The translations under genes were made by a program, and so were the position numbers. The notes under the pieces are model-generated. The model worked only from the letters and a program-made list of their open reading frames with translations, did no database searches and was not told the DNA's origin. Positions 15,201-25,880 of a DNA stretch of 64,000 nucleotides are shown in pieces. Every line of letters starts with the position of its first letter. The stretch's first letter is position 1. The DNA is from Aldrovandia affinis (Eukaryota; Chordata; Actinopteri; Notacanthiformes; Halosauridae), in contig JAINUG010000039.1 in the NCBI GenBank assembly GCA_029706075.1, forward strand, positions 840,001 to 904,000. Reading direction: 5' to 3'.

Positions 15201-16780
15201 TCCGGGGACACGTGGTGGGAGTCCGGCAGCTTCATGGCGCTGATCAGGTCTTTTCGGAACACCTGTGGGAGGGGGGGATGGGGGGCAGTGAAGTGGTGCT
15301 GCGAACTGTGCCATCATTACAAGCTGCCCCATATCGCCTCCAGCACAGAGGGAGTATTTCACTGCTGAGCGGCACATTTGTAAATCTGAAGACTGGCCGA
15401 TTGGCACGAAGAACTACAACTCCCAGCATGCAACTCACAGCATGCATCGATACATCACGCAATCTGTGTTTTGAGTAGCGCCGTTTCACAAACAGGGTGT
15501 CTCATAGCGCTTCACAGTGGAGAATGGGAATAAAAACAAATAAAAGAAACTAATTTGAGCCAACGTGGGCAAAGCAGGAAAATTATTCCATTGTCCCTTA
15601 AAAGGTGGTCAAGCAGGTGAGATGTAGGTTTCCGTTTCCTCCTGTTCAATTCACAGACTCCACAGGTGGACTGACTCGGGTGAGGGGGAGGGGAGGGACA
15701 TACCTCGGCGGGTTTCTTTGGCATGGTAGTGGGGGTCTCCGGTTTGCCTCCATATTTGTTGGAAGAGCAGAAGGAGGTTGAGGGACCTGGACAGAGAGAG
15801 AGAAAGAGATAGAGAATGAAGTTCAACATCCCCAGAGGAATGCATTGTAATGTCAAAACAACAGTCTGTTCTTGTCCCGTTCACTGCATGTTCCTTGAGC
15901 TCTGTGTGTTCCAACTCTCCTAATTCTTTGGGTTAGTTTGTTTATTTTTTAAGTTACGCCTCTTACATGCATCACTGACCAGGCTGTTGAGAATACATTT
16001 CTTTCCCCTTTACAACTTTTTTTCATCCTTCAGATAAGAGGGTAGTTAACCCTCCGCTTCTGAGGTCATGCCATCACACGCTGCTACACAGAGAGGAAAA
16101 ACTCATTGTACACTAGTACAGGAATTATATCCCACCTTTATTGTGTTGGTTGGACTGTCTGTAAAACAGGCATTACAAATACCATCAAGCCAAATGGCGG
16201 TTTGAAATGCATACGCCACCCAGGATCAATGTGTGAGATCTACAATGTACAATATAAAACCCCCTTCTAACACATCCGGGTGTGACTCAACTCTCCATTT
16301 ACCACAGGCCATTTAGGGCGCTCGTGAGTATCAACTCTGCAGTATTAGTAATACTAACAGAATATACTGTTCCTCTTTGCGGTCACACTGGAGAGCATTT
16401 TGCCATCGTTCAAACCTTTCAATAATTTCCTTATATGCCTTTAATACCTCCAATCTAACACCCCCTTCCATTTCTGGAATGAACATACATTTTAAAAAAG
16501 AATAAAAAGGAAGAACTCGGGAGAGAAATTGAGACGCAGTCTGCAACAAGTCTTTTCTTTCTTCTCCGCAAGCATTCGGAAACATGCAACGGGTCCTCGA
16601 ACCCAGCGTGGATCGGTCGCAAGCCTGGCCTCTTTTGAAAGGAGCAGGAGTGACCTCTGGCTGCGTGACAGGAGGTGGCGCACTGGGACAGGCCGCACAC
16701 TGGGACAGGCCGCGCGACGCTCCGTACTCACTCTCATTATCTGAACTGTCGCTGCTGCTTGAAGACCTGAGCCGTTTCAT
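8340..16780 (-). CDS. jade3: JADE3 (PHF16): PHD-finger scaffold of HBO1 acetyltransferase complexes; ten coding exons
   Basis: JADE proteins are known to bridge the acetyltransferase HBO1/KAT7 with ING4/5 and MEAF6 and to direct histone H3/H4 acetylation in the nucleus. The exons give in order: the basic Ser-rich N-terminus [16 protein letters not shown]; an EPL1-like region ([34 protein letters not shown]); a C4HC3 PHD finger starting [20 protein letters not shown]; the extended second PHD ([31 protein letters not shown]); then RKSNFN and [13 protein letters not shown]. The last exon carries [13 protein letters not shown] and [17 protein letters not shown], which identify JADE3 rather than JADE1 or JADE2. 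All intron phases agree. The start ATG is at 16780-16778. The final exon needs four frame corrections, so the span is not open as written. rp2 lies upstream on the same strand, as in human. Confidence 0.93.
9441..9640 (+). mobile_element. SINE, family B, with LINE-like 3' region
   Basis: A tRNA-like head (TAGTATAACGGTTAAAGAAC as the A-box region, GGTTCGATTT as the B box) is followed by the conserved TTGAGCAAGGTACTTAACC block and a degraded GTCGCTCTG tail. It sits in the last jade3 intron. Related full-length copies lie at 31.75, 34.53 and 37.02 kb. Confidence 0.75.
9686..9803 (-). CDS. jade3: jade3 coding exon 9
   Basis: CTGCAG/GTG acceptor and TGCAG/gtgac donor. It encodes [20 protein letters not shown] and on through [19 protein letters not shown], the conserved helical segment after the second PHD finger. 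Length is 118 bp, starting in phase 0 and ending with one base of a Gly codon. Confidence 0.92.
10500..10550. repeat. GC-rich 15-bp minisatellite
   Basis: About three copies of CGACGGCGGTCGCCA, ending within 15 bp of the jade3 exon-8 donor. It lies in the intron. Confidence 0.6.
10565..11032 (-). CDS. jade3: jade3 coding exon 8
   Basis: 468 bp, exactly 156 codons. It starts [18 protein letters not shown], the end of the extended PHD finger, then [19 protein letters not shown] Gly/Pro-rich insert follows, then the helical [18 protein letters not shown] and [18 protein letters not shown], ending [16 protein letters not shown]. Acceptor CTGCACAG and donor GAGAGG/gtgggt. The intron just downstream begins with a GC-rich minisatellite. 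Confidence 0.93.
11614..11730 (-). CDS. jade3: jade3 coding exon 7
   Basis: 39 codons between CCACAG/GTGAGC and CATCCAG/gtgagg, reading [20 protein letters not shown] then [19 protein letters not shown]. This is the middle of the extended PHD zinc-binding unit. GACIQ rather than GASIQ favours JADE3 over JADE1. Confidence 0.93.
11759..11812. repeat. CA/GA microsatellite
   Basis: Interrupted ACAC and AGAC repeats just upstream of the jade3 exon-7 acceptor. Confidence 0.7.
12030..12158 (+). mobile_element. 5'-truncated non-LTR retrotransposon 3' tail
   Basis: The segment CAGGTCTCCCTTGAAAAAGA, followed by CTCAATGGGACTACCTGGT and a TTAAATAAAAAA tail, is a widespread fish LINE 3' end. Only the tail is present. 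The LINE clade was not determined. Confidence 0.6.
12211..12378 (-). CDS. jade3: jade3 coding exon 6
   Basis: 56 codons. It starts [16 protein letters not shown] (end of PHD1) and continues [20 protein letters not shown] to [12 protein letters not shown] (start of the extended PHD). Acceptor CCATAG, donor CCCGAG/gtgggg. Two transposon-derived sequences flank it: a LINE tail at 12.03-12.16 kb and a SINE at 12.4-12.55 kb. Confidence 0.93.
12405..12551 (-). mobile_element. SINE, family A (antisense)
   Basis: Read on the minus strand: a tRNA-like head with GGCTCAGTTGGTAGAGCA (A box) and GGTTCAATTCC (B box), then a short body and a diverged stem-loop tail ending GCTAAATGGCATATA. It lies upstream of jade3 exon 6. 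Confidence 0.85.
12927..13138 (-). CDS. jade3: jade3 coding exon 5 (first PHD finger)
   Basis: 212 bp. After two bases that complete a Gly codon it encodes [20 protein letters not shown] and [18 protein letters not shown], followed by the C-X2-C, C-X2-C and His ligands of PHD1, ending NICVHQ. Acceptor CTCTCAG, donor CATCAG/gtgaag. CA and GA microsatellites lie just upstream of the acceptor. Confidence 0.94.
13160..13355. repeat. compound CA and GA microsatellite
   Basis: CA-rich repeats at 13160-13260 pass into GAGAGA repeats with GGCAGAGA interruptions at 13262-13355. The array sits directly upstream of the jade3 exon-5 acceptor. Confidence 0.8.
13993..14118 (-). mobile_element. SINE, family A (antisense), stem-loop deleted
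   Basis: The tRNA-like head and body match the other family A copies, but the CGCTTTGGATAAAAGCG stem-loop is missing between CATTTAGCAGATG and AGCTAGTGAATGC. It lies in the jade3 intron beside the donor-copy minisatellite. Confidence 0.8.
14219..14482 (-). repeat. minisatellite made of copies of the jade3 exon-4 donor
   Basis: About ten imperfect units of 15-32 bp. On the minus strand each reads GGGGGAGATGG then usually GTAAGAG, a G run, and CACT. The unit matches the exon-intron boundary at 14483/14482, GAGATGG/gtacgagagg. Six unit junctions carry AGATGGGTAAG, closer to the donor consensus than the exon's own gtacga. The array therefore probably arose by tandem duplication of the boundary itself. 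Confidence 0.8.
14483..14673 (-). CDS. jade3: jade3 coding exon 4
   Basis: 191 bp, encoding [20 protein letters not shown], then [19 protein letters not shown] and [14 protein letters not shown]. It is part of the EPL1-like region. The donor is GAGATGG/gtacga at 14482. A G-rich minisatellite starts inside this donor and repeats it about ten times into the intron (see 14219-14482). Confidence 0.93.
15105..15262 (-). CDS. jade3: jade3 coding exon 3
   Basis: 158 bp, reading [20 protein letters not shown], then [20 protein letters not shown] and [13 protein letters not shown]. It is very close to vertebrate JADE sequences. Acceptor CCCACAG/GTG, donor CTCTCAG/gtgagc. The final Arg codon is split AG/G. 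Confidence 0.94.
15704..15786 (-). CDS. jade3: jade3 coding exon 2
   Basis: 83 bp. Two bases complete a Ser codon, then [15 protein letters not shown] and MPKKPAE. PSTSF and KKPAE are matched in mammalian JADE3. Acceptor CTGTCCAG, donor GCCGAG/gtatgt. Confidence 0.9.
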
Positions 16781-16791
16781 CCTGAAGTATC
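16732..16791 (-). CDS. jade3: jade3 coding exon 1 with the start codon
   Basis: The acceptor CCCCGCAG/GATACTTCAGG is followed by ATG at 16780-16778 and [16 protein letters not shown], ending AGA/gtgagt at 16732. The start is chosen because MKR-(x)-R followed by a Ser/Asp run is the family N-terminus. The eleven bases before ATG are 5' UTR. Confidence 0.9.
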
Positions 16792-16839
16792 CTGCGGGGG
16801 AGGGGCAGAGAACAGAGCGGGTTACCTTCAGATCAGGGC

Positions 16840-16990
16840 ACGCAGGGGGGGCAAAGCATGCTGGGTAGGGAGCGGCAGAGGGAGGGGGGGCAAAGCATGC
16901 TGGGTAGGGAGCGGCAGAGGGAGCAAAGCATGCTGGGGGGGGCAGGGAGAGAGTCCAGAGGAGGGGGCAAAGCAGTAGGGAGCGGCAGAG
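16840..16990 (-). repeat. short minisatellite upstream of jade3 coding exon 1
   Basis: About three diverged copies of a unit with GCAAAGCATGCTGGG and TAGGGAGCGGCAGAGGG on the plus strand. It lies about 50-200 bp upstream of the exon acceptor. On the minus strand each full unit contains CTCCCTACCCAG, an acceptor-like sequence. Confidence 0.6.
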
Positions 16991-17191
16991 GGACACTGCT
17001 CAAGAGAGCTGAGAGAGGAAGCCCTTTCACTGGGGCTGGCAAGGCCCGGCCTCTCGCAGACACACTAATGGACATCTGGAGGTCATCAGCACGCAGCAGA
17101 ACAGGCCGGAAGGAGGGGAAAGTCCCGGCGCAGAATGGCTTCCCTCAGATCAGACCTGCCCCGTGAACTCGGCCCTCGCCCCGGTACTCAC

Positions 17192-17263
17192 CATAAATCC
17201 AAAGTTGAAGAGCATGCTAGTGTATTCTTCTGCTGCTGTACTCGTGATATCCTCCACTCATCC
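17192..17263 (-). other. jade3: inferred jade3 5' UTR exon with two upstream ORFs
   Basis: A pyrimidine-rich CTTGGCAG acceptor at 17264 and a perfect TTATG/gtgagt donor at 17191 bound 72 bp of minus-strand sequence. It holds two ATGs. The first opens a 14-codon ORF (17261-17217). The second, at 17215, stays open through the splice and stops in a TGA overlapping the main ATG. Exon status is inferred from splice signals and position only. Confidence 0.5.
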
Positions 17264-20200
17264 CTGCCAAGACGGAAAGAGAGAAGACAGCCCAAGGTGA
17301 AGAAAGGGCAAACAATGGATCTACTTAATGAGGTACAATAACAGCAGCAGCAGCCCAACCCAAACATGTGCCACAGTGATGCATTGCTCCTCCGCTCGGC
17401 TGGGTGGTTCTCTGCAGCTAAACATTAGCCCTCCCTACTGGAGAGCAGCCCCTTGACTGATGCGTGCAAACACAATACACAAACAAGCGAGGCGGCCTTA
17501 AGCTAACGGCGTTCCGGAGGGTTCCGCAGCTGGGCCCATACGGTGTCCTCCGGCTCCGCGGCGCAGCCGTGCCGTAACCCGGCGCCCTCACTCCGGCGGG
17601 CCCCGTCTCGCAGCCCACACACAGGCCCCGTTGTTCTCCTTGGCCCGACGGAGGGACTCCAAGACCCAGCAGCCCCCACAGAGACTGCAGCGTAGCCACA
17701 GACAGGAAGTGCCTCGCATTCCCCACCCGGGCAGACAGGGATGAGGGCCGAGACCGATGGTCGAGGGCCCGCGCTTTTCGTGCTCTCTGAGCACACATGC
17801 GCCTAGCAACGTTAGAATGTAACATACTCTAGGCCCGCCTAGCCACGTGAGAATGTTGCATACCGTGGGCTCGCCTTGCAGTGTTAGAATGTTACACACT
17901 GTATGCCCAGCCAGCAACATTAGAATGTAACATACTGTAGGGCCAGCTTTACATTTACGACCACGGCAGTGTCCTCACAATAAAGACCCTGGCAGCTTTG
18001 AAATTAAACATTTGGATAGGTTTTATGATACGTATCAGGTGCTTGTATATGCCTCATTGGGCATTTGCAATCATGTCCCATCCATAAGCCCCAAACTACT
18101 TACACTGGCAGCACCCTCACGCCCGCGGTGCCAGCCTCCACACAATCAAGATCCTCACAGCTTTACAGAGAATGCCCAGTCAAAAATTCAACACGTGGAC
18201 ACGTTTCAGGATATGTATCAAGTGCTGACTGAGCATTCTTAATTGTGTCCCGTGAGCCTAGAAATCCTTCACCAGTCGAGGGCAGAGGGCCAGCCTTACG
18301 ACTAGCCAGTTTATATTACAGTGAAAGGAGAAACATAAACTCTGTTACATCAAGCTGTTTTTTTCCATGGACAGCTCTGATTAATTTTAAAATGCCAAAA
18401 GGTCTCTTGTGAGCATACCGATGTACAATCATGCAAGGTCCGGATTTAACTGCTCAGAAATTGAGTTACAGCCGGACGACCTCTTCCAGCAAGCCATCGA
18501 GTCTCATTTTCATTCCGCTTTCACATCAGCCGTTTATCTTTTCGCTAAGCGTCCGGAGAGCGATATTGCTATTTACGCGCAGTGACTGGAACAGTGACGC
18601 TTTCACGGTTCAGGAAACCCTGTAGCGCAGTCAGACAGCGAAAATCTTTAATAAAATTAAGATGACTTCCTGTACAGGCTAGCCTTGCTCTTTTTCCCCA
18701 CTCAATTTCTACACGTGATCTTCCCCCGTGTTCTTCCCCTTGTGACAGACAAAGCCGCGGGATCTCGTTCCCTGGTCGCCTGTCGGCCGGCAGCTCGATA
18801 AAGAGCCTGAAGCAAAACGGTTCAGCTTCGGCTAGGCGCGTTTTTTGGAGTGACAGGAAGTTGCAAAATGGGCACTGACACATCCTCTCGCGGCAGGGTG
18901 TGGAAATTGAATCAGCGTTGTGTGTCAGCCAGCGCCTGAGGCCAGAGCTCTCACAGCACTTCCTGTGGGCCAGAAGCCCTCATATCCTCACCACACGCTG
19001 CTCTAATGCGAGAGCTTGCCCGATTTCTTTTTTAAAACCAATACTGCCCGGGTGCACTAATGTTCTCAAAAATCCGTTTGGCTCCCCTGTTTTTCACCTG
19101 CCCTCTACGGAAGCCACCCCACATACGGTAAAGTAATCAGTGATGCATTTTATTAGTGGCACTGATCCATAAAAAATAAGAAAATCCCCGATTGACAAAA
19201 GAACAGACATCTTGCAACTGAATCACCCAGGAAGTATGTCTCAATAACCCAGTGACACACCCCACTGACTACGGATACCGTCAGAGCCCCACCCGCCACG
19301 GGGATCGCGCTAGTGCATAAACACTGGCCCTGCCATGGACCGCACCGTTTCAAAGGCGCCAACGAAGAGCGTCCCCGACTCACACTTGCATTTTGAGAGG
19401 AAGCGCCTCCCACGCGCTTCACCGCTGGCCTGTACTGTATGTTGCAATAGTAACAAGAACAGGAAGTAAATGTGTGGTGCACATTAAACTTTGGAGGGCA
19501 TGTGTGATAATGTTCTGTATCAAAGTATAAAATGAGCACGCACATGCCAACAACGACGACAACAAAACAATTCTGTGAGATTCAGGCGAGCTATTTAAGG
19601 ACCATAAAAAACCAGAACAAAGCAATATGTGCAGCCAGCTACAGTGAATTGTAATTAGGGCCTGAACGTCCACTTAGCTTGAAAGGCTAACGCTAGCTAT
19701 CAAACTGGCACCCAGTCGACTAGCCAGGTGGTGGGGAGAAAAATCAGATGTTATGTAAAAGTTAATTAAACCAATTATTTCCTGATCCACTGAAACTGCA
19801 GCGCTAATAATCACTTATAAACAAACACAACACCAGTGAGTACAGGTATTGTTGCAGCATATATAAAGAACCATATATATATATATATATATATACTGTA
19901 TATATGAAGCACCCTATGGGGCAATTGCCCATTGTGATGTAGTGCAGCAGGCAATTTGGCTCAGATTAGCCTACACACTAGTACACAGTAAACCTAAATC
20001 TCTCAGTGCAGCGGTTAAGAAATGCACCGTTCAGCTGCATGCCTTGGCCGAAAAGAGGAAATTACTCTCACCCCACATGAAGCAGTTCACCGTTCAATGC
20101 TAATTTGCAGTCTAAGTATCACATTTGCAGACCCGACCAAAAGTTTTCATTTTGTCCTAGATAAAAGAACCTGACCTTTGATGGGAGATGGACTCACAGC

Positions 20201-21093
20201 AATGCACTGGCACACACCATCTTATCTAACCATGGCCAAGTAAGACTAGATGGGATCATTTTAAAGCATGCATCATTTAAAGAGCCAAAGAAATTAGATT
20301 ACTTAATACAAGGCTGCTGGAACAATAGGCTACTACAAGACTGCTGGAAGTGGCAAAACATTATTTAAATGCCTGAAAATAAATCAAGTATTTATAATCA
20401 CTACCAAAAATCTAGCTTTAAAAACAGAAACCAGAGCCAAAAAATGAGCAGCCACACAGTAAATGGGAAAGCATTTTTACAACAAACTTCCAAAAACACA
20501 TCGTGACAGGGCATTCCCAGAACCAGCGCAAGACGGCACACATATGCTTATGTATGCTTTAGAAACCGTTCTGGAACGACTGAAATGCATAAATACAAAC
20601 TGACACACCTTTAGTTAAGCAGTCGATACACTCATTGTACAGCAAGCTGGTGTGCATCTGTGTGGAATTTGAATTTAGGCTATATCCATTTTAGCATATC
20701 GCTACCTTCACGCTCTCCAGCGGAAGGGTTGCCTTACATTTCACAGGGAATTCTAGGGATTAGGGATTTGACAGGAAAGCTACAATTTAGGCCGACACTC
20801 GGTTTCACCCACAAGTGAAAAGTGTCAACATTGCAATTAAAAGTAAATTGCTGCAGCCGTTCAGGACAGCCACCTGCACTGTTTGCGTGCCCTGCAGGCT
20901 TACACGGAGGCCACTATGGAAACAGGGAGCTATAAATCAAGCGTCCATTCATCGCTCGTGTATTAGAGAGGGTGGATTGTCATGCACTGACGTCAGAGTG
21001 TGACATTCTTGTGGAAAAAAGGGGAGGGGGTCTTCTCTGTGAAACTGGTTCCTTGCTTTGCAGTATGTAGGCTAAACCTACTTAACTGTAAGG

Positions 21094-21288
21094 CAGGGGT
21101 CTCCAAACGTATCCGAGAAGGGCCGGCGTGGGTGCAGGCTTTTGTTCCAGCCCGGCACTAAAACACCTGATTCACCTAATCAAGTCCTCGATTGACCATA
21201 ATTAGTTGAATCAGGTGTTGTACTGCTGGGCTAGAACACAAACCTGCACTCACACCGGCCCTTCACGGATAATACAGGAGACCCCCTG
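21094..21288. mobile_element. foldback hAT-like element
   Basis: The ends CAGGGGTCTCC and GGAGACCCCCTG are inverted, and most of the 195 bp is an imperfect palindrome. Flanks CTGTAAGG and CTGTTAGT match at 6 of 8 positions, fitting an aged 8-bp duplication. Resembles the teleost palindromic Angel-type elements. Confidence 0.6.
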
Positions 21289-23651
21289 CTGTTAGTATGG
21301 CAAGGAGCAACGCATACAATTTTTAGATATTCACTGAAGTTACACTATTGCACAGGGATGAATAGTTCATTTTAATGTCACTCTTAGCCGGTGTGGGAGA
21401 AGCTGCAACCGAACCTTGTCAGCCGTTGTTAACAAGCTAGCTTGCCACCACAGTGCTCTCACTGTGACCTTTACCATTGTCAGCAAAGCCTGCAAAACCG
21501 GCGATTTGTTGTTCATACATTTTGCCACCACTCTGGATTAGACATAAAGGGTACACGTAATTATTTGAAATTCGGAAACTGTAAAGATTTCATAGGCCCC
21601 TTTGGGGAAAGGGTGCATAAAGGCTTCTTTAAAACATCCTTTTAGAGCTGATGTGTGAAAGGGCAAACGCTGGAAGACTTGCACGTTTCTCACTCTTGCT
21701 GCAATTTTGTTTTCCCATAATTCCATGGTCTATTACATTTTACTTCATGGAAGGGGAGTTCCAAGTTCTCAAGGCCCAGAGCCCTGCAAATTTCAGAGGC
21801 AACTGATTCACAAAATGGAAAATCACCAGGTAAAGTGACTTTCTGTCTAAATAATGATTTCAGGTAAAGAACTAAGAACCGAGGCATAACAAATATTAGC
21901 CAGCCTGCCTGCTGGTCCTTCAGAACTGGACAGCAGCAACGGGGAAAGTCAGGCTCCCTGGAACCCCAATGTGGGTGGAATTGTCGTGCGATACCAGCCA
22001 CTCGCTGACTTTTACAAACCAGCATTTGATTGGTTCACACAGGTCGGTTGCTTGACAGCATGCGGTTGCCCCGCCCAGTTTGGGGTGCATGACGCCTCAC
22101 GCCACCCATTTTACATGGGTCAAAGCAACGCAGTGCAAGGACCAGAACTGAGGCAGGTAGAAAAAGGCAGATATATAGTCTACCAGGACCAAGGACCCCA
22201 GTAGAAGGACCGCAGGGTCCTCGTTGTGACCACTGTGTGACCACCATTACGCAGCATAATCAGAAGACCGCACTGTAGAACACTTTATTAGCTAATGGGC
22301 CTCTCAAAGAACCATACACCCTGGCGCTTTCAAAAACTGCTTCCGGCTGTCACCCCTGATAAAACCACATTAGTAAATGACTATTTTAATCCCTCCAACC
22401 CAAGTTTTAATCCTCTGACACACAATCCTGTTGGCTTTAAAAACACATTTAAATGAGCTTGTGGCATGTGAATATGCTATCTGGGATGGCTTGCCGAGCA
22501 GTCTGGGAAAATGCCTGTCAAACATAAACACGAGCTCAGACACGCTACATCCCAGAGAAAACGTTTTGATGCATCAAAGCTTCGCAGCAGCAATTCATAG
22601 CCAGGAAAAGCAATGCCCAAGAGAAAATGTATCTGTCAAAGCACATGTACGTTTTATGTGAAAACTCTATGCCAATTCTGCCAAAGTTTTAAGCATCTAT
22701 ATAGATGGATTTATACAGTGGAAAGGGCGGTGCAAATACATTGCTTTGTGAGACTACAGAATTTGTATTCAAAGATTTTGATGGCAAGAAAAACAAAAAC
22801 CAAGCTGCAACAAAGTACAAAGTAGTCAAAATGCACAAAGCAGTCACTAGATTTTGTTTAAAAATTCTTACATGACTTTTAAAATCATTTTCATTACATT
22901 AGCTTTGGTTCACAGAAGGACATTTTTACTCCATGGCCAGAAAAGGTCTGCACAGGACACAAATTTGCTAATTTGCCCATCTTTCCGTCAGAATGATCGT
23001 GAGATCATTTCCACTGGTGGGGGCCAAGTTGGACTGAACGGCCTGTTCACAGCACCACTCAAGCAAACAGGGTTAACATAAGTCACTGACAACAGACTCT
23101 CTTAGGATGCCTAGGACTGGTCTTGTGGATTTACTTTAAGTCCCAAAAGGAGGTCAGAGAGTGAAAAAAAAGCTGAAAGCCTTATCTGCCCCCTCTGCCG
23201 TCAAAAACAATAAAACCAGGTCACAGATGACTCTGCATTAACCCCCCCTGAATATATTTCCCCACAGATGACAGGTGAATACGCTTCATGTATACTAAGG
23301 TGATTTCCCTTTGTTTTGAATGTTAACAAGACTAGGCAAGACTACAGGAAATACAGGGGATGTTTCAGTTGGAACATTCAACAGAAAGGAGCATTTTAAC
23401 GATCTTTAAATGCGAGAAATGGGGCTGTGTGATTATACATTAAAGTCATAATCCAGTTGACTGGAAATCATAGGCAATATAGAAAGATACATATTATTGG
23501 ATCAATAACAAATACAATGTTTTGCACTGCATAATGACTATGCGAACTTGCCTTGGGGAAAAATACTGGTCTCTCTTTTCTTGACCTGGTTACAAAAATG
23601 TGTAACATTGTAAAACTTGTTGCTAACCAGTTTGATCCAATTACTTCTAAC

Positions 23652-24067
23652 TAGGGATCGGCATTTTAAATTATTTCACTATCAAGTACTCATGAAATGA
23701 TTATGGAGTCCTTGCAACAACAAAAAAATTAACATAAGAATATGAGTGCATTTATGTAAATTAGCCAAAAAAACAAGTGCAATTTGAAATGAATTCATTG
23801 AACATAAGGGGAACGTTCCTCCTAACCAGAATAGTTTTAGTCTATTAAGCACCCAATTAAAAAGTGAACAGAAATAAAAAATATCTTTATATACATAAAT
23901 AACACTTATTTCAATAGCGTTAACTGAATTCTATTAAGTCATAAAAACTGTGTTAAAAATGTATCGTCTTAATTATATTATAGCATTTCACATTTTGATT
24001 ATTAAAACAAAAAACGAACACATTAAAGAATAGTAACGTTCTTATCGAGTACTCATGCCCATCCCTA
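23652..24067. mobile_element. hAT-type MITE with 8-bp target duplication
   Basis: The ends are TAGGGAT and ATCCCTA, with an inverted GAGTACTC-like subterminal motif. Flanks CTTCTAAC (23644-23651) and CTTCCAAC (24068-24075) are an 8-bp duplication with one mismatch, the size typical of hAT elements. The interior is AT-rich and non-coding. Confidence 0.7.
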
Positions 24068-24790
24068 CTTCCAACACCTGTTAAGTTTGATGTCTTCACT
24101 TTGCAAAAGTTTTTTTTTTTTTTTTTCTACTCTCTAAAACATGACCCAATTTGGGTCACACTGGGACCCAATTTGTTATGTGCAGACAAGTGAAGTTAAG
24201 AGAGCAAATGTAGCAAGTGTGGGAAAACTGAACCTTCAGCAAACAAGCAGCAAATGGTGAGGTTTGGTCAACCCAGCTAGAGTAAACCCAGTTGCCCTAC
24301 AGAAGACAAGGAATCGCCCTAAGCCTGCCTGCTCACTGTCCGAGATTCATCGGAGGTGGGGTCACCCGGCAGAAATGTTCCTGCCCCCGTCTCATGTTCG
24401 AGCCATTGACTGGTCACAGGCTTTAGGGCCTGATCCCCATCAACAGCGCTTCAGAAAAGCTTGGTGAATCTGTTTATTTATTCTGGCTCCAGATACCAAA
24501 AACCAGCAAATGACGAGACCAATAGTCACCTCCACAATATAGATTCACTCGCAGTCCAAATGGATACAAGAACCAACCTTCATCGCACACCATTACTAGT
24601 GTTGTAGAAATCTGGAAACTTTACCCCTTTTGGGAATTTTGAGGTAAAATGGGAATCTATGGAGACTTTAGGAATTTATACTGCTAATGTTATTCGGAAA
24701 ACTTAAATATATTTATTTAATTCTTGATCTGGCTGCCCATATTTGACTACAAGTCACTATTGGATAAATCCAACAAACATGATGCACTTT

Positions 24791-25150
24791 AAAAAAAAAA
24801 AATTTTGTTTATGATTTTTATCCCAATTTGGTAGCCAATTAGCACCCACTATTTCTATGTCAATCCCCCCTAGTAATATGATTTCGCTGCCGTAGTCCTG
24901 CGACCGGTAGTGACGAAGGCGACCTGATGCCTCTTCCGAGACGGCACTTGCCAAGTGTCAACCGTAACCCAGTACTATAGGGCCACTCTTATGCACAGCG
25001 AACGTCATGTCAGCTTCCCTCCCCCCTCCCTGGGGCGGACAGCCAATCGCCGCCCCTGGCCAGAGCCGACTCTGGCCAGACGGGGAATTTAACCCCGGTC
25101 TCCGTGGCAGGCGTCGAACATTGTAACCACTGGACCACGCGGGAGGCCCC
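24791..25150 (-). mobile_element. SINE, family C (tRNA-Glu-like head), 15-bp target duplication
   Basis: On the minus strand it starts CCTCCCGCGTGGTCCAGTGG, like a tRNA-Glu A-box region, with GGGGTTAAATTCC as B box. It is flanked by a perfect 15-bp duplication AACATGATGCACTTT (24776-24790 and 25151-25165). A second copy is at 33960-34266. Confidence 0.85.
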
Positions 25151-25257
25151 AACATGATGCACTTTTAAAGTAATTTACCAACATTTATTTTTTACTTTCA
25201 TCAAACTAAAACCATTATTTAAAGTTATGCCCCCACACACACACACATTTTAAATGG

Positions 25258-25880
25258 TGATCATTTAAATGTAAATGCGTTTCTGTACACGTGCATTTGT
25301 GAGTCTGTTCCATAGCTTGATGTGTGCGCTTCCAAAGAGTGACCAATCGTGCGCAGAGGCTGTTGATGTCGGTGGGACATAAAGGATAACTGCAGCAATG
25401 GGGGACAAGGCTTCAGAACCACCGAGTGCCCTCCAGCAGGCTGATGCTGTGATGTGTTTGGAATCATGGCTTTACATTTCGACATGCCATCCTTGGTGTT
25501 GAATTTGGCCAAACTTTCCCAGAACTTCTCCTTTATCCAGATGAAGGTGGTGTGCGATGGTTGACACGATGGTATATGCAGAGGTTATCTATTCCCCAAA
25601 TACCATCTGTGCCTTCCAAACACACTTTGGGTCCAGCATAGAGGCAGCTGCATGAATGGGCTTGATGCAAAAGCGTTTCCATGGCGTTTCATGGCGTTTC
25701 TTGACAAAATCGAGAACCGCCTTCTCCTCTGCTTCGAGTAGCGGGGATGATGACTGATTTCGTCCTGCAGATCAGTGGAAGGCCTCGTGACATCCAACAA
25801 GAGTGCCTCATCCCCCTCAACCTGCTCAACAGCAGATGCAATTGGGAAGCATTGATGGAAGCATCCATTTCCAAATCTTC
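25258..25880 (-). pseudogene. decayed hAT transposase C-terminus
   Basis: Minus-strand translation in shifting frames gives EAEEKAVLDFVKKRHETPW, then IHAAASMLDPKCVWKAQMVF before a stop. Further on comes CWRALGGSEALSPIAAVILY, then VPPTSTASAHDWSLFGSAHI and NRLTNARVQKRIYI. The last part follows the hAT dimerisation (hATC) pattern: W, a hydrophobic block, P-x-S/T-x-A-S-x-x-x-x-S-x-x-G, then N-R-L-x-x-x-x-V. Stops and frame changes show it is dead. It lies in the inferred jade3 intron 1. The N-terminal part was not found. Confidence 0.7.
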
